From NCBI GenBank assembly GCA_001936135.1, contig CP012815.1, positions 1,116,001 through 1,180,000 on the forward strand: a stretch of DNA of 64,000 nucleotides, given 5' to 3'. Within the stretch, counting starts at the first letter, position 1, and each line of letters begins with the position of its first letter. This DNA comes from Saccharomycopsis fibuligera x Saccharomycopsis cf. fibuligera (lineage: Eukaryota; Ascomycota; Saccharomycetes; Ascoideales; Saccharomycopsidaceae). Position numbers and translations under genes: made by a program. The notes under the pieces are model-generated. The model saw only the letters and a program-made list of their open reading frames with translations, was not told the DNA's origin and made no database searches. This document shows, in pieces, positions 9,844-20,704 of the stretch.

Positions 9844-11079
9844 TCATTTATAATGATCGTTCTGCCGCTTCTTGTATTCTTCATGGTTGAAGCCGCCATG
9901 ATCCCTGATTCTCAAATCCCTGAGTTCTTGTTTTAACCCTGAAAGATATCCCGGCCGCGGCGTACTAGCACTAGCACTAGCGCCAACGCTGGCGCTGCCT
10001 TCATCATCGTTATTGCCAGCCGTAGTAGCATCAATCTTTTTAGCGGGATAAAAACTTTCACCAGCTAATATTTCGCTGCGGTCATCCCGGCTGTCATACC
10101 CAGTAGTATTGTTCTCATCATCAACATTCTTTCTGTCTTCATTATTGTGTTGATGTGGATCACTATGGCGCTTATGAGTTTTATTATTAGCATTATTATT
10201 ATTATTATTATTATGATGATGATGATGATAATCATGATTGCGATCATGTTCATGGCCACTCTTGTGATCTTGGGTTGGATGCTGATGGCCATGTTGCCAC
10301 CAGTGAGTTTTATTTCGGTGCTCTTCCTCTCCGGTACTGTCAAACAATGATTTTTGCAAGTCTTTCTTCAATTCTTGCAACATTTGGCTAGATCGAGGAG
10401 CGTCAATGTCCAGCGCCGTTACCGATGATGCCGAATTTGCAGCAGCACTGTGCAATTCTCTCTTGTCTTTCTCCTTCTCTTGCTCTCCGGCCCCTGCTTT
10501 AGCTGCTGCTGCTGCTGCTTCACGAGCAGTTTGGCCATCCTTCTTGTCCTCGTAACTACCTCTCCGTTGCAACGCATTAACATAACAACTAGTAGATCTT
10601 CTCTTTAACCCCAATTCGGGCCTAATTATGTCGCCTTCAAATACGTCACCACTGCCAGCAGCAGCAGCAGCAGCAGCAGCAGGATTGCTGTTCCCAACAT
10701 GAACAGCATCATGATTCTCAGGATTACTCTTGTTGCCGCTATTGCTTTTGTCATTATCATTGGCACTATAGTAATACTGATCATTGTTATTACTGCTGCC
10801 ATAACTTCTGGAACCGCTGCTATACTGTTGCAAAGGGGCGCTGCCAGCTGTGTAGTTCGCCCCGTATGATCCTGGACTTTCAAGCTCTCTAAACTCGGGC
10901 GTTTGTGCCGGCTTGATAAAGTCCTCAAGATCAGAATCATTGTTATTGATGTTGCCGCTGTTGCTGTTGGCGCTTGTGTTTGTGCTTTGGCTTTGGCTTT
11001 GGCCTGGGTTTGCGACTGCGGTGCTGCCGCTACTGTTATGATTGGGGTGTTTTGGCAAAGGACACTTGATATCCGTCAT
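9844..11079 (-). CDS. Low-complexity hydrophilic protein of unknown function
   Basis: A 411-residue protein with a proper ATG. It has no signal peptide or membrane segment. Ordered-looking islands sit between Asn, His, Ala and Ser runs: residues about 51-77 (EDFIKPAQTPEFRELESPGS), about 145-175 (EGDIIRPELGLKRRST followed by YVNALQRRGSYED), about 232-245 (MLQELKKDLQKSLFD), and a C-terminal charged block (GYLSGLKQELRDLRIRDHGG). Poly-Asn/His at about 285-300 and poly-Ala at about 136-143 are microsatellite-like at DNA level. RRST/RRGS sites resemble basophilic kinase targets. I recognise no domain or orthologue. The spaced islands suggest a real regulatory or scaffold protein. Confidence 0.75.
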   Translation of the reverse strand: MTDIKCPLPKHPNHNSSGSTAVANPGQSQSQSTNTSANSNSGNINNNDSDLEDFIKPAQTPEFRELESPGSYGANYTAGSAPLQQYSSGSRSYGSSNNNDQYYYSANDNDKSNSGNKSNPENHDAVHVGNSNPAAAAAAAAGSGDVFEGDIIRPELGLKRRSTSCYVNALQRRGSYEDKKDGQTAREAAAAAAKAGAGEQEKEKDKRELHSAAANSASSVTALDIDAPRSSQMLQELKKDLQKSLFDSTGEEEHRNKTHWWQHGHQHPTQDHKSGHEHDRNHDYHHHHHNNNNNNNANNKTHKRHSDPHQHNNEDRKNVDDENNTTGYDSRDDRSEILAGESFYPAKKIDATTAGNNDDEGSASVGASASASTPRPGYLSGLKQELRDLRIRDHGGFNHEEYKKRQNDHYK

Positions 11080-13030
11080 TGTTTGAATTGAATTGAATTG
11101 AATCGAATTGCCGTTGTTGTTATAGTGTATTGTAGAGTATAGCTGTGTGTCAAAGATATATATGTGGTGGCAAGAACCAATATAAAATAAAATAAACTAA
11201 TATCCTATAGGAACCTAAAAATTTTATAAAAAGCCCAAGTGAGGAGAGGCAGCATAGTGCTAAATTTATACTGTACGTGCTTTACATAGAATCTGTACTT
11301 CTAGAGACATACACGAGCTTCGTAACGCCACTTGCAAGCAATTGCTTAAACGCCTTGTTGCAAAAAGGCTTGGTTGGAACAGTTTTTATAAAAAACATTA
11401 CTCCGCAATGTTTTACCATTTGTGCAATGTGCACTACTATATAAGTCTACTCCACAATCATCATATCAGCAACTGAAAAACCGACAAAAACATCAATGTC
11501 TCAAACAGCGTTGTAATTCAGTAGCAATATAGCCGGCTACGATTAGCCACAGGTTTTTTTGTTTGCTTGTTTGTTTGTTTTTTTCAATCTCTAATGTAGT
11601 CGTGTATTATCTGCAATTTGTTGGCACTTCTGTGCTGCTGTGCTGTTTGGGGTGGTGTGTAGCTTGTATACGCGCCAATTGACTTGCAAGTGTTGGCATT
11701 AAAGTCAAAAGTGAAGCCAAATACCAGTATCACAAGATCAGTGGGCTGACTTTTAGCACTAAACTTTGTGCTTCTCCTGAAAAAAAAAAAGTACTGCTAA
11801 ACTATAGTTCAGTAACTTTACTAGTTTTTGCAGTGTCTAGAGTTCCAGCGGAACTCTTGTAATGCCGCGCAATCCGAATCCCCCCGGGGGGAAAGATAAA
11901 TGCGATACAATCTATCTACTATGTATCTATCCATCGGCGGCTAGCTGGTTCTACAAGACTACTTGTATGTATGGTCAACCAACGTAGTGTAGTATAGCTG
12001 TGTCTTTATACTCAACTAAGCAGAAGCAAACATGTTTGCATAAAGAACTTTGACAGGCTGCTTGTCTCTTCTCGGTTCTGTGGATTGGCTCCCTCCATCC
12101 CTCCACATCGATGCTGCACGATTGATCGTCTGATAGTCTTTTTTTTTCCCCTATTCTCCGACGCCCCCACATACTACCACTCCACACCCTCCACACCCTC
12201 TCTCTGCTGACAAGCTAAAGCTACAGTGTCTGCGGCTCAAGACCATTATGTAAATACCAAGTATCTGGATAATATAATGATTTTTTTGAATTACAGCATC
12301 GAATGTACCAACATCTGTAAGAACAAGAGTTATTACTTGTATGAAATTTACAGATTCTCTCTGTTTTGGGCACCTGCACTGCTCTCTGCCCTGCTATTCA
12401 AATAAAAATAATGACAATCATTACCTTGGCCACATTTATTTACCGTAGTATTGTGACAAAACCCCTGTGTGGTAGTATATTTTAAAAAGAAGAAAAAAAA
12501 AAAAAATTTTTTTAAAATGAAATACAGAATACATCCCTTCCACACACAAAACGGTTTAGCAGAACGATTTAATGGAAAATAATTAAGAATGTTGAGTCAC
12601 AATTAGTGGTCTCGTTGCAATTCACCGCGAGCGGAAACGAACTCCGGTGAGTAGCTGATTCGAATTACGTTTGCATTAGATTTTAAACAAGAAGGCTAAG
12701 ATTTTTTTTGTATCAGTTGACTGACCAACTTGTAAGTTTTTGAAATGGTCAATTGTAAATTTATTAGTACCGCATACACAGGGTCCGATGAAGGTACCAA
12801 CAATCGAAATCACCACATTGTGAAACGACTTGCGTTTCAGACAACTTGTCAAATTTAGAAATGCGATTTTAAAGGCGTAAGCCCTGGTATTTCTTCGCTT
12901 CTATTTAGTTCAAACTTACACCCGTAAGCAATCAACTGCCTTATTCAACCCAAAACACGTTTGCTTATTACAAACTACATACACTAACCTAGAAGGAAAA
13001 AAAAAAAAAAAAAAAAGAAAAAAAAAGCAC
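11080..13030. other. Long intergenic region upstream of the unknown-protein gene
   Basis: Almost 2 kb without a convincing gene. Near the downstream gene are AATTG repeats (11085-11110). At 11438-11445 there is a plus-strand TATATAAG box. About 50 nt later comes an A/C-rich leader and a six-codon ORF (11496-11516). Elsewhere there are A and T runs and a C/G tract (11880-11890). Poly(A) at about 12999-13025 lies just beyond the PRO3 stop. No tRNA or snRNA recognised. Confidence 0.5.
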
Positions 13031-13861
13031 CTATTTCTTGCCCAACTGACCAGCAACATCTTTGGCCTTTTCCACCCCCTGGACAATAGCAGTTCTAAGA
13101 CCCAATTCTTCCATCTTTGCCAACCCATTGATGGTGGTTCCTCCCGGAGTACACACCTGACTCTTGAGCACCGCTGGGTGAAGATTTGTCACTTCTGCCA
13201 TCTTTACAGTACCTTCCACCACTTGCAACACACTTTTTCTGCTATCTTCATAACTAAGACCCAATTTGACCCCGCTGTCGATCATCGACTCAAGCATCAA
13301 TAAGACAAATGCTGGACCAGAGCCAATGAGTGAAGTAGCGGTGTCCATTTTAGAGTCTGGAATAATAAGGGTTTTTCCGATTTTGGCCATCAATTTGTTG
13401 ACAGTGTCAAGCTCACGACCCTTGTTTGCCGTAACTTCGTTGCTAACTGAGATAGCAGCCATACCATAACCAAACTTGGCAGGAGTATTGGTCATCACGC
13501 GAGCAACTTTACTGGAATATTCTGATAATTGTTCAATGGTCCATCCGGCAACTAAGGAAATAATTAACTTGCCCTTGATTTCTTCTTTGACTTGGTCAAG
13601 AACAGAAGCACATACGTATGGCTTGAGACCCAAAATGACCACGTCTGCTTCTTTGATAGCTTCTTGAGTGTTCAAGTCAGTGGTTATTTGTGAACCGTAC
13701 TTGGATTGCAATTCGGACCTGGATCTTTCGCTATTGGTCAAGGTGTAGATCTTTTGTGGTCTTTCGCTTGCATCATTGGATAAGATAGAATTGAGCACGG
13801 CGGTACCCATGGTACCGCAGCCCAAAATGGTCAACTTGTAGTTGTTGTCCTCGAATCCCAT
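13031..13861 (-). CDS. PRO3: Pyrroline-5-carboxylate reductase
   Basis: The enzyme performs the last step of proline synthesis, reducing 1-pyrroline-5-carboxylate with NADPH. The protein is 276 residues, close to the S. cerevisiae enzyme. An N-terminal Rossmann motif (LTILGCGTMGTAVL, about residues 9-22) is followed by the dimerisation domain with the family signature near the C-terminus (VCTPGGTTINGL, about 235-246). The ATG fits the usual N-terminus. A 30-nt poly(A) run lies about 155 bp upstream. Nothing is odd in the protein. Confidence 0.97.
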   Translation of the reverse strand: MGFEDNNYKLTILGCGTMGTAVLNSILSNDASERPQKIYTLTNSERSRSELQSKYGSQITTDLNTQEAIKEADVVILGLKPYVCASVLDQVKEEIKGKLIISLVAGWTIEQLSEYSSKVARVMTNTPAKFGYGMAAISVSNEVTANKGRELDTVNKLMAKIGKTLIIPDSKMDTATSLIGSGPAFVLLMLESMIDSGVKLGLSYEDSRKSVLQVVEGTVKMAEVTNLHPAVLKSQVCTPGGTTINGLAKMEELGLRTAIVQGVEKAKDVAGQLGKK

Positions 13862-14015
13862 GTTTAGTGATGTAATGTTTGCTGTTTAAGATATTGATAT
13901 CAATTCGTTGCTGAGAAATAACGTTGTGAAGGTGGATGTGCTGTGCATCTCAAAGCACAGAGCTCACTATAGTTATTCAAATTGAAAATGATCAATCCGC
14001 CTTGTGACTGATAAG

Positions 14016-14046
<31 letters not shown>

Positions 14047-15686
14047 AAGAATTCGAAAAACAACGGAAGCGCTGATCTTACATAATCACGCTGCGCTCCA
14101 ACATGGTACCAAATGGGGCTTGACATTGAGGCAGCTTCAGGTTTCTCTAAACTTGACCGCCACGAACTCAATCTTTACGAGAGTCAGTGCCGTTTTACAT
14201 TCTTCCACTTACATGTCGAAAACACTTTTTTATACATTTTAATGAGCAAGCCATGTTGTTATCTAAATGTCGTTTATAGAATTTGATCTATAGAGCTGGT
14301 AGAGGTTTACTGCAAAACAAACAATAAAGATATGTTTATACTCCTTTGGAACACTTAACTTTTTAGTGAATCAATCTGTACAAACGATTTCATCGGAAAA
14401 TAACGTAACAAATTCTAGAATTTTTCTCCCTCCCCCAGAAAGTAAATTCCTTTTTCCCCCGGCATAGCATATCAAGCAGCTACAGATCTTTTTGGTTTAT
14501 CGGGATTCACAAATGTGCGAGCGTCATACTTTTCAGGATATGTTTCCATTTTCAGTAGAGTCTCTAACTACATTTTTCCTGTATACCAGTGCCCTTAGCG
14601 GTCATTATATATAGTAGATTTGGTTGACAGATTAGGTAAATAACAGAATATTGGCAGGGTCCTGCAACACGCCAAGGTTAGACTACCCGTGTTGTCTTGG
14701 CTTCAGGGCTAATTAGCTGCCATTTTGTTTCCTTTCCTTACAGTGATATCTTCTCGAAAATGGATCTTCAAGCCGACAAGAATTCAAACTCTAAAAACTG
14801 CTTTTTCTTAAAAACATCAAAGATAGCCAAAATGGATCAATTTGAACAATATTAATCCATGATCAGTTGGTCAAATCAATCTATTTCTTGTTCATCTTTC
14901 ACTTTTTTCCAAGTTCCATACGGAGGCAACAAAATGTATGTTCCTGCATGAATGTGCCAAATTTTTTTTGAGCGGGCTGTGGCATTTTTGCTCCTTGATG
15001 GGGTAATAGTGAATTACCGTATTAATATTTTTCTTTTCTTTTCACATTTTTGCATCTTATTGTGAGGGGATCTATTTTTGTTGATCATTGCTATAGACAG
15101 ATGCGTGCTGAGTTTTTTTCTATTGGTTGCAATTTCCAGCCAGCATGACGTGATGAGGTTAACTTTGGAAAAACTAGTGCGTACTTCATGCATAATTGAT
15201 GCATGGCCGAGGGTGGTGAAGCAATATTCAAAAGAGCAGACAGTAATTTATTTGTGTCGAGTCAATTCAACAAGAAGCTTACTACATAAGGATACTGTTG
15301 TTAGGCTCGGGTGTGGTTGGAGGTTTCTAGTCTCATGATTCAAGAACTCGTACCCTTTGCTGGGATCGTTGAACCTTGCTGGAATCTTGCTAGCAACTTG
15401 GCAAAGCTTAATTATTTTTCGATTTTTCACGTCTTGGAAGGTACGAAACATCTACGAAAAATAAAAAATAATGAACCATTAAAATTTGTCAACAAGTTGA
15501 CAAACATTCATCAGATTAGATAGTAACATTAATATCTATAGCTAATAAGAATAGCAAGAAAATAACAAGGAGAAAATGAAGCAGCGAAATAAGAGACATT
15601 GAATAAAAAAAAAACAAATGTTTTAAAAGCACGAAATGAAAATTAGTACATGACTGTGATTTTTGTGTTTGTAGAGGTTAACCTTC
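13862..15686. other. PRO3 upstream region, no gene
   Basis: The proximal part is the PRO3 promoter, with a poly(A) run of 30 at 14016-14045. The rest is AT-rich with a few GC-richer patches (14660-14720). Plus-strand frames at 15078-15523 are short, overlap minus-strand frames and lack recognisable motifs. The end next to 15687 is A-rich on the plus strand, i.e. T-rich 3' flank for the wall-protein gene. Confidence 0.5.
14016..14045. repeat. Poly(dA) tract in PRO3 promoter
   Basis: Thirty uninterrupted A on the plus strand about 155 bp upstream of the PRO3 ATG. It is one of several runs of 24-30 nt in the spacers of this window. Confidence 0.8.
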
Positions 15687-16412
15687 TTACAAGATAGCCA
15701 TAAGAGCACCAGCAAGGACACCAGTCAAACCGTAAACTGGAGCCAAGCCAGCAGCACCGCTACCAGAAGAGGAGCCAGAAGAACCGCTGGAGCTACCACC
15801 AGAAGAGCTAGAGTCGGAAGATCCAGAACTGCTAGAGCCGGAAGATCCAGAAGAACCAGAAGAACCAGATTCAGAGGCACCAGAGCCAGAGGAGTCACTA
15901 GCAGATGAAGAACCGGAAGAACCAGATTCAGAGGCACCAGAGCCGGAGGCATCGCTTGCAGAAGAGGAGCCAGAAGAGCCAGAAGAACCGGATTCAGAAG
16001 CACCAGAACCAGAGGCATCGCTTGCAGAAGAGGAGCCAGAAGAGCCACCACCAGCGATACCAGAAGTAGCAGAGGCAGCAGCACCAGAAGCACCAGAGGC
16101 AGCGCTAGAAGCTTTACCACCAACGGCAGAAGAAGCTTTACCAGTAGCAGCAGAAGCAGCGCCACTAGCAGCAGAACCACCAGCAGAAGTGACAGCAGAG
16201 GCAACGTTTTTACCACCGGAGGTGATAGCAGTAGCGGCAGCACCACCGGCAGAAGTAGCATCTTCGGCAGCGTTGACAGCACCTGAAGTGACAGCAGTAG
16301 CAGCAGCACCGCCAGCAGAGGTGACGTCGTCAAGAGCACCTCTTCTTTCAAATCTGAGGGCAGTGGCAGAAACGGCTAAAACGGAAGCGAGGACAACTTG
16401 GTTGAATTGCAT
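15687..16412 (-). CDS. Ser/Gly/Ala-rich GPI-type wall protein
   Basis: A 241-residue protein. Residues 1-19 (MQFNQVVLASVLAVSATAL) are a clear signal peptide, and ERR at about 22-24 could be a Kex2-like site. Residues 28-110 carry imperfect SAGGAAATAVTSG modules. Residues about 115-215 are Gly/Ser repeats including three GSSSASDxSGSGASESGSSG copies that are also repeats at DNA level. The tail (GLAPVYGLTGVLAGALMAIL) is a GPI-attachment type hydrophobic end. Inferred to be a surface protein. The repeats make it prone to length variation between strains. No orthologue named. Confidence 0.8.
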   Translation of the reverse strand: MQFNQVVLASVLAVSATALRFERRGALDDVTSAGGAAATAVTSGAVNAAEDATSAGGAAATAITSGGKNVASAVTSAGGSAASGAASAATGKASSAVGGKASSAASGASGAAASATSGIAGGGSSGSSSASDASGSGASESGSSGSSGSSSASDASGSGASESGSSGSSSASDSSGSGASESGSSGSSGSSGSSSSGSSDSSSSGGSSSGSSGSSSGSGAAGLAPVYGLTGVLAGALMAIL

Positions 16413-17077
16413 TGTGAATGTGTAAGTTATTGAATTAACGTGTTATTAAGATGAGATTAGTGTATAGTATAGTACAGAGAGAATAATATCTTTGCTATGA
16501 AGAGGAAGAAAATAAGAACCCTTTCGATTGACAGGCAGACAGACAGACAGCCGGCCATGGTGTATTTATAGTTCCAGTGAGCAGCTAGCTAGCTAGCTAG
16601 CTAGCTAGACAATAGTAGCAGTCCGGGGTTGCAATATGGCAGACGTGAGGCGGGGGCTGCTTAACCAGCAGGGCACTGCCATTTTATCCGTAGTACACAA
16701 TAGGGCGGTTACAGCACTGACGAGTGGCTATGGCTTAATGAGTGAATATACTCATACAAACAACAACAACAACAACAATAACAACATTGTTTGACTGCGG
16801 TGGCACCGTAACTAAACACGCTGATGTTAAGCTAATAATAGCCCCTGTGGTTTGCGCAGTTTGTTGTTGTTGTGGTTGTAGTTGTGGTTTACGATTGTTT
16901 TATTGTGTCATGTGTACAATAAACGCGTGGAATTGGCTGCTGGAGGTCTAGACTGTTATTGCCATTGCCCATTGCCATCGCCCTTGCCTTTATGGTGACC
17001 CCTGGCCGGCAAAGAGTACCTGTCCTGTTGGTCTTGGTTTGGAGGTAGATATAATTCGCGTCTTTTTGTGTTTCCGG

Positions 17078-17081
<4 letters not shown>

Positions 17082-17109
<28 letters not shown>
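17082..17109. repeat. Poly(dT) tract
   Basis: Twenty-eight T in a row on the plus strand in the spacer upstream of the GPI-type gene. Confidence 0.8.
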
Positions 17110-18690
17110 GGCGGTTTATTGTGAGTCGATTCATTAGAAAGGTCTTTTTGACCGCGTGTATTCCTAAAGTAAACATGGTCTATAGGTATGCTGTGTGACC
17201 CCTGCTTCAACTGCCATAGAAGTTTCTCAAAAAAAAAAGAAGATGTCTTATTGAGGTACATGTATAGCGTACAGTACAGTATTGCTCTTTGCTATGAAAT
17301 TCCAAAGTATTGCCCTCACATCTCTCAAAGTTGCTGCTAGATGGTTTGCTCTATTGCACCTGTTTACATCTTTCCCTATCGGGCATTGTGTTAAGTAAGT
17401 AAGAGGCGAGTAGTTCTGTTACAGATTCGAAAGGTTTTCTTTGACATCGCTACCAATGGACAAATTTTCAATCTGTGGATTACATGATATTGCATTGTTC
17501 TCGTAATGGCTGCTGCTAAAATTAGCAATGCTATATACTATAACCATCCTTTCAATACTTTTTGCCAACATATCTTAGCGAGCAGGAAAGTAGTCAAAAA
17601 AAAGGAACAAAATGAAACGCAATTTTTTTGTTTTCCCTCTTTCAACCAACCACGACAGATAAACGTGTTGTATAAGTTTGAGACTGCGAAGACATTTACC
17701 CTTTACTTTACTATAGTATAACAGACGTAGAATATGCCATCCAAAATAGTCGGTGTTTATTCTTTGTCAATTGCTAGAGATATTACAATTGCCTTACTGA
17801 TTGTTGTTTTTCATCTCCAGTCGAAATATTTTCATCTTAAGATTACGGTTTTGTTTTCCCTATAGTTATAACAATTACAAGCAGTAGACCAGCTGTAATA
17901 TAGTATAAAAATATTATATGTACTATATATATACATTGCTCGCCCGCACGAGGCTTATATAGCACATTCATTGTCTAATTGTCTTAAACCTCGCAAATAC
18001 CTATATTGTCTGTACTCATATATACCGGAAGCCCATGTCTATGTCGATTTCCATTCCCTTCTCTTGTCTTCTTAGAAACCTCAAACACCAATGAACCCTG
18101 TAAACGGTGTCGCAAAAGTAGGAAAGGTAAAAAAAAGAAAAAAAAAGAAAAGACGAAGAGTGAAAGGCACGAAAAAGGTAAACAAAACGGACAAAAGTGG
18201 TAACTACAATTACTTGCAATCATTTAAACAGTCGTGTAAGCCAGGGACATTCCCTAAAGATCTCTCAAAACACAGCCCTGTCACTATATACAGACATACA
18301 TAATAGAGGCAAAAAGGTACGCTTGGCCAAGTACTCAAATGACATTATGCATGCAGACTCCACATATGAGTAAAAACATTGCCGAAACTGGTGATTTAAT
18401 TGTAACTGTATATTTTTGCCTATATGCATATGGCCAGCTTTCCACTGACTATAGATCGACAACGACCGAATGTTATTGCGCCTTCCAGTTTGGGCTTATT
18501 GGGACAGCACCGTGGTGTTTGACCGAATGCATCTTAAAAAAAAAATGCAGAGATTCCAAGAGCTGGCTGTGATCGTCAACTTAGGATAAAAAGGCGTTGC
18601 CAATATTAACGGTTGGAGAATTGGCATCTTCTGATATATTTTTAGCAACATAATATGGTGCCTGTGCCTTGCATAAACTGGGTGCTGCTT

Positions 18691-18692
<2 letters not shown>

Positions 18693-18721
<29 letters not shown>
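18693..18721. repeat. Poly(dT) tract
   Basis: Twenty-nine T in a row on the plus strand, about 470 bp beyond the 3' end of the CYB2-like gene. Confidence 0.8.
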
Positions 18722-19192
18722 GTGACGCTAATATGGTAATTGACTGCAGCTATACCGGCTGAAAGAAACAAAATTGTTTTGTTACACATCAATAGTTTTT
18801 CTTTTTCGATTTAGTATATCGAGTTGGCTGCGGTTACGTAGAGAATTATTTTCCAACTGCTTATTTGTGCTGACTTGTTTTCGTTGGTTGAATTCTTGGG
18901 ACTTTCAAAGTTTCAGCCTAAACTATTGCACTACGCTACGATAACATTCAAATCACAAATCAATCATATATGAAAGAAAAAGCACCCATATGGATAAATT
19001 ACTATCATAATTATGAATTGTATATTATATTTATACTTTGAGCAATGAAACCAAATTTAATTTATTAAGTGAGTTTATTCGGAGAAATAAAAACATGTTT
19101 AAGCCGCTACTCTCATTCAATACAATAGACATTGGAGATTCGCACCACGGGTTTGCACAGTCCTCAAGTTGAATCTAGTCAATTTTACTCAT

Positions 19193-20704
19193 TTAAAGCT
19201 TAGTTTGCAATTTCGGTTTGAACTGTGGCGTCACTAATGGTTCATATACCTTATTAAACAATGCGTCACCTGCACTAAAACGATGCAATAATCCCCTAGT
19301 ATCCACATACGATTCATTCAATTGGTCCAAACTGGTAATTCCCAACAACCGCATATTCATCAAAAATTCATCCTTCAAAATTTGGAATGCCTTCTTCACC
19401 CCATCATCACCATATGTGGACATGGCGTACAAGAATGGTCTACCAATGCCCACCCCTTTAGCTCCAAGAGCAATTGCTTTCAATATATCAGTAGCACGAC
19501 GTACTCCACCGTCCACAAATACTTCAAATTTATCCGCTAGACCACGTTCACGTAAAATTGGCATTAATTCAGCCAAGATTTCTATACCCGAGCGAGAAAA
19601 TTCTAACTGTCTCCCACCATGATTGGATAACACAATCCCTTGAACACCATATTCAGCTGCTTTCAAAGCATCTTCCACAGAAAGTACCCCTTTAAGAACA
19701 ATCGGCATCTTGGTGATGCTCTTAAACCAAGCCAAATCATCCCAACTAAGGCCAGTGTCAATAAAGGAACTAATTGCTCTAGCCGCACCTTGACTACGGT
19801 CAATTTCTTCATCCTCTCCCGCCCCAAGATCTCCTTGAACTTCAGCCGCTTCCGCTTCATATTTGGTACGCATATCTTTTTCACGGCGACCCAATTGTGG
19901 TGCATCAACAGTGATAAATAATCCTTTAGCCCCGCGCGTCTCCGCATGACGGACAAGTTTCTCAGTGATTTGTCGGTTGGAATTGACGTATAATTGAAAC
20001 CATTGAGTTTGTTCATCTGGAACTGCAGCATCAACAATCTCGTCAAATGAGCAACTTGCCAAAGTTGGAATCATTTGCACCACTCCATGAGCATGACATG
20101 CTCTGGTCAAGACTTTTTCACCATCTGGATGGCCCAATTTCCCCAATGCAGTAGCAGTGACGTAGAATGGGACTTGGGATTTTGCGCCTAGCATGGTACG
20201 ACTGAAGTCAACGTTAGTGACATTGACAAGAATTCTAGGAATGAAAAAGATACGCTGGTAAGCATAATGGTTTTCACGAAGGGTGATTTCGTCATCGCAA
20301 CCCGAGGAATAGTATGCCCAAGCGTTTTTTTCCATGGTGTTTCGGGCCACATATTCGAAATCCATCAAGTTGTAAATTTGATGTAATGGAGGTTTGCGAG
20401 CTACAAGTTCGAGTCTCTTAAGTTCAACTGGATCAGTAACTAGCTGTTTTTCTTCCTGCTTGTTGTTATCTAAGCCAGTGACATCACCGAGATGTTTGTC
20501 CTTGGATAAGTATTTCTCTAAAGTGTCTGGTGGATGAACTGGGTCAAATTTCTTGGTACAGTCCTTTCCAGCATAGCGCAAAATAATCTTTTGACCTCCC
20601 GGATGTGACGGAAGGAATTCTGTGACATCGTAAGCCTTGCCATGGATAATAACCCAGCAGTCCTTTTTATTGTCGTGTTTGGACACTTCCTGAATTGAGG
20701 GCAT
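19193..20704 (-). CDS. CYB2: Flavocytochrome b2-like L-lactate dehydrogenase, no presequence
   Basis: The family oxidises L-lactate to pyruvate with FMN and passes electrons through a b5-type heme to cytochrome c. The 503-residue protein has a cytochrome b5 domain at 1-75 with heme ligands His34 (HPGG) and His57 (DPVHPPD). An FMN-dependent alpha-hydroxyacid dehydrogenase domain follows (about 105-495) with LSNHGGRQLEF (His362, Arg365) and FVDGGVRRATDILKA. S. cerevisiae Cyb2 is 591 residues and has a long presequence for the intermembrane space. Here the b5 domain begins at residue 2, so no targeting peptide is visible. It may be a cytosolic paralogue, or an upstream exon was missed. A CCAAT box lies at 20940-20944. 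The family call is firm; the exact orthologue and substrate are less so. Confidence 0.9.
   Translation of the reverse strand: MPSIQEVSKHDNKKDCWVIIHGKAYDVTEFLPSHPGGQKIILRYAGKDCTKKFDPVHPPDTLEKYLSKDKHLGDVTGLDNNKQEEKQLVTDPVELKRLELVARKPPLHQIYNLMDFEYVARNTMEKNAWAYYSSGCDDEITLRENHYAYQRIFFIPRILVNVTNVDFSRTMLGAKSQVPFYVTATALGKLGHPDGEKVLTRACHAHGVVQMIPTLASCSFDEIVDAAVPDEQTQWFQLYVNSNRQITEKLVRHAETRGAKGLFITVDAPQLGRREKDMRTKYEAEAAEVQGDLGAGEDEEIDRSQGAARAISSFIDTGLSWDDLAWFKSITKMPIVLKGVLSVEDALKAAEYGVQGIVLSNHGGRQLEFSRSGIEILAELMPILRERGLADKFEVFVDGGVRRATDILKAIALGAKGVGIGRPFLYAMSTYGDDGVKKAFQILKDEFLMNMRLLGITSLDQLNESYVDTRGLLHRFSAGDALFNKVYEPLVTPQFKPKLQTKL

Larger units (their letters stand above)
16413..19192. other. Large spacer with microsatellites, no convincing gene
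   Basis: The 2.8-kb region holds the promoter of the GPI-type gene, with TATTTATA near 16562 and a (CTAG)n run at about 16581-16607. There are T runs of 28 (17082-17109) and 29 (18693-18721), and a (CAA)n-like patch at 16760-16785. A promoter-like patch at 17930-18040 contains TATATAG (17956-17962). After it comes a short stretch that reads EPCKRCRKSRKG (18093-18128), resembling half of a Zn2Cys6 cluster, but it runs into a poly-Lys shadow. Confidence 0.5.
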
